Shown piece by piece: positions 59,101-64,000 of a stretch of 64,000 bases of DNA. The notes under the pieces are model-generated. The model saw only the letters and a list, made by a program, of their open reading frames with translations. It was not told the DNA's origin and ran no database searches. The position numbers and the translations under genes are program-made. Source of the stretch: Pycnopodia helianthoides (Eukaryota; Echinodermata; Asteroidea; Forcipulatida; Asteriidae); the NCBI GenBank assembly GCA_032158295.1, contig CM063246.1, positions 13,861,168 through 13,925,167 of the forward strand, written 5' to 3'. The first letter of the stretch is position 1, and each line of letters begins with the position of its first letter.

Positions 59101-62100
59101 GGTCTACACACAGCACCAAAACAACCTAGACGTGTCAAGGTCTCAAGAGAACAACTACATCTATCCAACTATCAATAGGAAATTGGATCCATAGATGACT
59201 GATATAAGTTTCCTGCCTTGTTACCTGCATGATAAACTATCCGAACACAAGCATGGTCGATGAACTCAACAAGTTTCACTGATGGCATCCCACGCTCCCC
59301 CCCCCAGGGTCTGTTCACATTATTTTCTAAGAAAGGTAGACCACTATTTATTGAGAGAGTACCTTCTAGCTTTTATATTCTATCACCAGCGCCATGGTGT
59401 TTTAGGAGCTACAACAACCGATGTATGAACTCAAGCAGTTCCAACGACAAAATCAGCAGAATTTGTGTCATCATAAGGTGAACAAAAGTTCACTTTCAGG
59501 ACCACAAGTAGACATTTATTGTGTTGAGAAGAAATGCTAAAAAATGTAGATTGAATAATCATTTATCATTGATTGACTTTTGAAAGCATTTCCTAAAAAG
59601 CAAAGTCCAACAAATAGTTGAAACCCTGATCTATATTGTTCTAGCTAGACAGATTATTACATCCATGATTTGTTGATAACAGTCCCATATATCAAAGGTA
59701 CTGTTTTTTTCTCTTCTTTTGGGGTCAAATTTCAGATAATGACTGAGCAGAAAATACTGATCAACAATTGTTTTTGTTTATATAAGCAATTAGAATTGCT
59801 TGAAATGTGAGATTTTTGAGACGATAGCAGGCGTCCCACTCACCGGTCCTTTTTCTCTTCCAACAAGAGAAAAAGGACCGGTGAGTGGGATGCCGGCTAT
59901 CTCAAATGTCTCCCATTGCTTGGCTCTCACTTTCGGTACCTTATATGGAAACCAAGGACAAAACAAAAAAGGGAAACTAAAAGGTCTCCACATGGAATTT
60001 CACCGGGTGCTCCACAAGGAAGTTTGTGTACTAAGTCTATGGGAAACTGTTAAGTGCCGGGACAAAGGAAAGAACAAAAGAGTGCTCCACAAGGATACAT
60101 TTTTGAGAATGTGTGAACCAGTCAAGATCAAAACCTTGCACACCAGTAAACCACATGGTGTAGTGAATGGCGCTCTGATGTAAAAAAGCTCAAGAACTTC
60201 ATGTAGCTTTGGTAATATGCACTTTTTTATTGTTGGAAGAAATACATGAAGGGTCATCATTCTCATAACTGTCAACAATTTATATTGATACATTAAACTT
60301 AAATACACAAGATTATCCCTTAAATAAACCAATCCTAGTATTGGTTTACATCAGGTGGAACTAGTTCAAATCATGACCCTAGATGGGAAAAAAGTTTTCA
60401 GAAATGATAATCCGCTTCAAGATGATTTCAGAATAGCCTGGAAGTTCTGGCTACAATCTTGAGTACCCGACAGACAGCCTGCTACTTTCAAGATTGTTGC
60501 TGGTGTTCCACCTCCATAGGCATATGACCTCGCAGTAATGTAGAGTATTCAATAGGGGCAGAAGCCGAGACTCTCGAGGGAGCAGGCATGGGTAAGACAC
60601 ACATCATGACATTTTCAAAACAAGGCAACAGTTGACATCTGGTTCAGAAGTTCAATTTTAAATTATGTATCAGTGCTTCTTTAAAGGCTAAAGGGTCCGG
60701 AAGAAAGATATCACACAAACTGAATACAGGCCTAGAGATTCATCGTTGAGAGGGCCAGGCCCTTTTCGTTTTGCAAAGGGCACTTCCATTGGAAAATCTT
60801 TAAGTCTAAGGAAAACTTTTGAATGAAGGGGAACTAAGGCCAACAAGGGCAACAGAGACCATGGCCTCAGTGGCCTCCATGTAATTCCAGGCCTGTTTAT
60901 GGAGACTTGATTTGCTGATCTATCTAGTTTTCAGGGGGCATTAAGGTTATTAAGTTCACCAACATCTTGTTTAGAAATTACTGGCAAAAGTAGGGCAGGA
61001 TATTATTCTGCACAATTTAACCTCCTTCCCTTTGCACCCAACATACATTTGAGTTCAAGCAAGAGTTGTAATACTCCTTTGTTGCTGTATTTGCACTTGT
61101 ACTCATTCAGAATATTGATACTTCATCTTGTACTCATGAAAGCAATGTCTTGTAATGGTAACTCACTCTCATAGAAAAGTACTCAAACTTGCACTCATGT
61201 GAAGAGTACTTAACTAAAATTATGGTTCAGGCACAGAGTTACCCAATATGTAGATCTGAGATACTTCAGGTCCCCAAAATGTGGTAAAATATCACATTTT
61301 TGAAAAGTTCTGATCTGGAAACCTTCAAATATGAAGATCAAAAAACTAGATTGATATCACGATAATAGCGTCACTCACAGTGTGATAACTTGCGTTGTAG
61401 AGACTAGTGGCTAGAGCTGTTATCATTACCTTTCAAAAATACACAAAGGATGTGACAAAGATGGGGGCGGTGGGAAAACAGTCTTATGTTCCACTTAGCA
61501 GACCATAGGAATGCTTTGCAGCTAACTGTCTACAGGGTTTAATGTCATCCATGATAGATGACAATCTTGGAAACCATACAATTTTTTTTTAAGAATAAAG
61601 AGCAACACATCAAATGGGCATGTGAAAAGCAAAATAGTTGTAATTATTAAGTGAAATTATGCAGATATGAGACGTGTGTACCAATGCCCTACGTCATTGC
61701 CTGCATTGTGGATAGAAGCTGTTACAGTTCGACAGTAATTGTAACTCATCACCCAAACTTTGGGATACTGATATTGGTATGCCTAGCTTTGATGCTGAGT
61801 ATGATTGGTTTGGCTATAGAGTGTGTACGACCAATATATCAATTTCAGGCAAAACAAGAGAAAGAAATTTAGAGGTTTGGAACAGTAGTGGGAGGTGTGT
61901 TGTTTTGTCTCGGAAGGATCTTTACTTGACAAATCAAACAGACACATAGAGAAAACTGTTATTTTTCTCCTACAACTGTATCTTTCTACAACTGAATCTC
62001 AAATGTGTCTTTAAATTTTCTTTACAGATCACTCCCTATTGATCCTCAGTTCCACAAAAATGTTGTACATTTATATCCACTTCAAAATGACAACACAACA

Positions 62101-63117
62101 GACGCAAAACCTTTTCTTGATACTTGGCACTAATACACGTTTCATCCACTCCAGCCTTCTGCAATTAATTTTCCCCCCAAAGAAAAACATTGCGGTACAT
62201 TAGCAGTGACGTCCAAACCAAAGTGAAAAAGTCACGAAAAAGTCACGTGCAACTAACAGCCACAAGCGCCAACGCTTGGCTGGCACCAAGGTAACAAATG
62301 TTAGTCATTCCAGTCAGCATACTTGCAATGGTTTCAGAGAGGGTACGTGTGTAGGAGCTATTGGCAGAAAGCCAAGAGCTTAGGATGTTCTTTTATAATC
62401 TGACTGGTAGGAAGAAAAAAAAACATTGGCGGGGATTCATGCCCTACCACACGCTGCTCTGACATACTCTCTTTTTCACACATGCTGTTTTGCACACGTT
62501 GCTTCTTTACAACTTCACACATACCTCTGAGGATTTTTAATCTCTTCCGTTACTTGAGCCAACATCTGCCTACAATCAGGACAAAAGAAATGGAAAAGAG
62601 AAGAAAGAAAAAATTACAAAAAGGGTTAAAATGTGGATCAAAAATATACCAGTTATTTATATCACTCCGCCGTCGACTTATAGAATTACTTTCTGGCAAA
62701 AGACAAGAGCATACCGTGAGACACCAGGAATGACAATACATTCTTGTGTCATAAGAACGGATAAATAACACACTAAGTATAGCAAGGTTAACCCCACAGT
62801 TTGCAATCCAGAATTACTCCAAATTGTACACAAAACACTAGGTTAAAAAAAAAAGACAACAATACTGACACAAATCAAATCAATTCATGTATTCCATTTA
62901 CAAAGTACAGATTTTGCTGCATTTTAAAATGTTTATTACTTTAATGAAAACTTTTGATCTTTATAATGTATTTTAAACTGTGCAAATTCCTAACAAATAA
63001 TGTTAAAATCTTACCAGCCAGCATATGCAAAAAGGCCAGAGTAGAAAGCCAGGGGTATCAGAGTAGGGTCCGTGTTCTCAGAGCCTTCAAATGCATTCTG
63101 AAGGTGTTCAGTCTCAC
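44075..63117 (-). CDS. Second SLC7-family (LAT-type) transporter, last eight coding exons, 5' part off the right edge
   Basis: Coding exons, in transcript order, are 63117-63015, 62569-62525, 51848-51725, 50253-50151, 46788-46692, 46244-46095, 45461-45284 and 44139-44075. They correspond to exons 3-10 of a gene laid out like the first SLC7 copy, with identical sizes and phases where both are visible. They encode TM6-TM12: [78 protein letters not shown] and a QKLMLVV tail with stop. Function is presumed amino-acid exchange with an SLC3 partner. One exon (50151-50253) has a one-base frame disruption, so the gene is either mis-assembled there or damaged. Confidence 0.92.
44500..44800. repeat. 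AT-rich (ATTTAT)n microsatellite and an inverted block
   Basis: TATATTTATATTTATATTTG-type hexamers run at about 44500-44545. ATATAAATATATAAATATAC runs in the opposite sense at about 44740-44790. They lie in the last intron of SLC7 gene 2. Confidence 0.8.
45284..45461 (-). CDS. SLC7 gene 2, exon 9 (TM11-TM12)
   Basis: It encodes [20 protein letters not shown], then [20 protein letters not shown] and [14 protein letters not shown]. [16 protein letters not shown] marks TM12 of LAT proteins. It has 178 bases and ends in phase 1. Confidence 0.93.
46095..46244 (-). CDS. SLC7 gene 2, exon 8
   Basis: It encodes [20 protein letters not shown], then [20 protein letters not shown] and [18 protein letters not shown] and [13 protein letters not shown] are family motifs. 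It has 150 bases, phase 0 both ends. Confidence 0.93.
46692..46788 (-). CDS. SLC7 gene 2, exon 7
   Basis: It encodes (R)[19 protein letters not shown], then [13 protein letters not shown]. The AREGHLPxxLSMIH loop is characteristic of LAT transporters. It has 97 bases, TTTCAG acceptor and ATG|GTAAGA donor. Confidence 0.93.
46789..50150. other. Intron of SLC7 gene 2 between exons 6 and 7
   Basis: I found no exon or recognisable element in this 3.4 kb apart from a poly-T after a (GTTT)n tract near 48445-48480. Open frames at 47650-47913 and 48250-48624 lack any domain. Confidence 0.5.
50151..50253 (-). CDS. SLC7 gene 2, exon 6 with a one-base frame disruption
   Basis: It starts [20 protein letters not shown] in the frame set by exon 5. 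After the codons for ALS the family motif [12 protein letters not shown] continues only in another frame. The exon has 103 bases but needs 104 to join phase 0 on the left to the phase 2 shown by exon 7. The break lies at TCCTG/GCTGG near 50190-50195. Confidence 0.88.
50391..50764. mobile_element. MITE with GGCAGCCATCTTG inverted ends, copy 2, with a nested element
   Basis: Left CATCAGGCAGCCATCTTGTT pairs with right ACAAAGATGGCTGCCGTATG. Inside, 50551-50678 begins GGCTGTATCCGAATTGCGGC and ends CCATTTGGACACGGCC, a second inverted pair rich in GCTGC. This suggests one element inserted into another. Confidence 0.65.
51725..51848 (-). CDS. SLC7 gene 2, exon 5 (TM7)
   Basis: It encodes [20 protein letters not shown], then [21 protein letters not shown]. 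It has 124 bases, the same as its partner in SLC7 gene 1. The acceptor is CGTCACAG and the donor GTG|GTAAGT. Confidence 0.93.
52910..54384. mobile_element. DNA transposon copy 2 (1.47 kb) carrying a THAP-domain start
   Basis: The element spans 52915-54379. It begins CAGGGGCGGTAACAGG and ends with the reverse complement of CAGGGGCGGATCCAGG. The flanks are GTAGT on both sides (52910-52914 and 54380-54384). The body is near-identical to copy 1 apart from small indels and lacks about 190 bases that copy 1 has after the poly-A. High similarity implies recent transposition. Confidence 0.9.
53213..53292 (+). pseudogene. Transposon-encoded THAP-domain N-terminal exon (copy 2)
   Basis: It encodes [20 protein letters not shown] and ISFHR, with the same donor (CAG|GTAAGT) as copy 1. 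One residue differs (Val for Ile at position 8). The second half of the THAP finger is again absent. Confidence 0.7.
55298..55364. repeat. Short inverted repeat (20-base arms)
   Basis: GGGGTATTTTTATACCTTTT and AAAAGGTATAAAAAATACCC pair around a spacer of about 26 bases with one mismatch. Possibly the ends of a small element. Confidence 0.65.
56470..57545. mobile_element. Three-unit repeat block with CRE palindromes and a terminal hairpin
   Basis: Units of about 300-390 bases repeat TTACATGTAGCATTTATGGT, a TGACGTCATCGATGACGTCA palindrome (from 56647, 56942 and 57334, decaying), and CTTCCGGTTTxxACCGGAAG plus AAAGGTCACATGGGGTC. The block ends at 57515-57545 in a hairpin of 13-base arms and 5-base loop. 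From memory, similar blocks occur in many marine invertebrates. The class is unknown to me. Confidence 0.75.
59823..59901. repeat. Long hairpin, 26-bp perfect stem
   Basis: TCCCACTCACCGGTCCTTTT continuing to 59859 pairs perfectly with 59865-59890 around the loop CCAAC. Two mismatches later the arms extend to about 37 bases. The length resembles a pre-miRNA, but a perfect stem is more like a fold-back repeat. Confidence 0.85.
60727..60895. mobile_element. Short inverted-repeat element, CAGGCCTGGAATT family, copy 2
   Basis: It has the same layout as 13856-14018: GAGAGGGC near the left end, GGGCACTTCCAT in the middle, GGGCAACAGAGACCATGG and then GTAATTCCAGGCCTG at the right. It lies in an intron of SLC7 gene 2. 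Confidence 0.75.
62525..62569 (-). CDS. SLC7 gene 2, exon 4 (diverged 45-base micro-exon)
   Basis: It encodes (W)[14 protein letters not shown](R). Size (45), both phases, TGTAG acceptor and G|GTATGT donor match exon 4 of SLC7 gene 1. VTEE.KNP identifies it, but NYLNF has become QMLAQ. Confidence 0.85.
63015..63117 (-). CDS. SLC7 gene 2, exon 3 (loop and first half of TM6)
   Basis: It encodes [20 protein letters not shown], then [14 protein letters not shown] and a split Trp (TG|GTAAGA). The acceptor is ATTACCACAG. AYAGW replaces the AYGGW of SLC7 gene 1. Confidence 0.92.
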
Positions 63118-63344
63118 CTGTGGTAATAAGAGGGATTTCAGTCATTTATAATCAACAGAATATACATTTTTTTAACAACTGGAAGTTACATATCACGAAT
63201 AAATGGAGCTCATTTCCTTAACCTTCTCGAGTCATACAAAATCGACTGCAGGATTTTGATGATTTTGGAGGATTGAGCCACTCTTGACATTGACCTACAT
63301 GAAGGTAGTAACCTGTAACCTGCAACTTATAATATCAGTTGATT

Positions 63345-63590
63345 TTAAAAGGTTTGGCAGTAGGCATCCTACATTAACTCATATTGGTTGGTTTTGATGA
63401 AAGAGTAGGCACCATACATAAACCCATACTGGTTGATTTGGAAGATTGGGGCAGAAGGCATCCTACATAAACTCATATTGGTTGATTTGGAAGGAATAGG
63501 CACCAGACATAAACTCATATTGGTTAATTTGGAGGATTGATTCAGTGTGCATCCTAAATAAACTCATATTGGTTGGTTTTGGGGGGTTGC
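63345..63590. repeat. Minisatellite, about 50-60-bp unit, five copies
   Basis: Units share ACATAAACTCATATTGGTTG followed by ATTTGGA and alternating GGCATCCTAC or GGCACCA. It lies in the intron just 5' of SLC7 gene 2 exon 3. Confidence 0.85.
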
Positions 63591-64000
63591 GAGTGTTTCC
63601 TGAAAGAGAGAAGGGGTTATTAAGGTGACTTTTTACTTCGCTGTTTCATGGCATTACATCAAAAAGCAACTCAGGGTAAAATATGTTATTTGTGCAGGTT
63701 TTCACCATCTCCTACATGTCCTAAGACAAAAAGTTTCTTCGTACTCAAAAGATATGATCTACTGAGAGAGTTGATTCTTAGTGATTACCATTTCTGTTGA
63801 TTTGAAAAATAAACTGAGCAAGCTAAAATTACTCAATTTGCAATGACTGTCCTCTTCAAATTTATACAACAATGGCTTTTGAAATCTCATGTAACTTGCT
63901 TTGAATTGACAATTTATGAGTATAAGTTTATATTGATTGCAGACTCTAAATTTACAAGATCTTTGAATCCACTGTTTTGATGTTTTCTGCACAGATGGAC

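Larger units (their letters stand above)
51849..62524. other. Intron 4 of SLC7 gene 2 (10.7 kb)
   Basis: No exon was found. It holds THAP transposon copy 2, the CRE-palindrome repeat block, two hairpins and the CAGGCCTGG element. Open frames at 54564-55241 and 59800-60183 look like chance or are made by repeats. Confidence 0.55.

Noticed and set aside
59800..60183. 127-codon open frame
   Set aside because: It runs through the hairpin, so the matching frame on the other strand is a mirror product of the inverted repeat.
63300..63600. CRISPR-like array
   Set aside because: Direct repeats without unique spacers of constant length, in an animal intron; it is a minisatellite.

Overview
This window is animal nuclear DNA. 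It is AT-rich, with short exons, long introns and GT-AG splice sites, and it is crowded with MITEs (short inverted-repeat transposon relics), tRNA-derived SINEs and minisatellites. Nothing bacterial is present. The MITE families (TTAA-flanked elements starting AGGAACATT and AGACACTGGACAC), frequent TACATGTA words and the gene content suggest an echinoderm, most likely a sea star. That assignment rests on recall of repeat types, not on a search.

There are three protein-coding genes. (1) On the minus strand, 3156-17418 holds the first five coding exons of an SLC7 light-chain amino-acid transporter (LAT type). The rest lies beyond the left edge, and a candidate 5' non-coding exon sits near 21.1 kb. 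(2) On the plus strand, 24315-39205 holds a complete gene that I reconstruct as 21 exons encoding about 1,500 residues. In order it has a signal peptide, a cysteine-rich N-terminal region, a 1.4-kb exon ending in a thrombospondin type-1 repeat, a C-type-lectin-like domain split over three exons, an unnamed extracellular module, a proline hinge, and a hydrophobic tail that looks like a GPI-anchor signal. (3) On the minus strand, 44075-63117 holds the last eight coding exons of a second SLC7 transporter, whose first exons lie beyond the right edge. The two SLC7 genes share exon boundaries and phases, so they are tandem paralogues with the lectin gene lying between them on the opposite strand.

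The second SLC7 copy has a clear one-base frame disruption in one exon and a diverged TM6 exon. The lectin gene has two places where the reading frame does not join cleanly. These may be assembly indels or real lesions.

The remaining sequence is introns and spacers. Two near-identical DNA transposons (1.69 and 1.47 kb) with CAGGGGCGGAT inverted ends and 5-bp target duplications carry the same start of a THAP domain. One lies upstream of the first SLC7 gene and the other lies inside the second. Other elements include a repeat block at 56.5-57.5 kb with CRE-like palindromes and a terminal hairpin, a 26-bp perfect hairpin at 59.8 kb, several MITE families, SINE copies and five minisatellites. 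No rRNA, intact tRNA or CRISPR array was seen.
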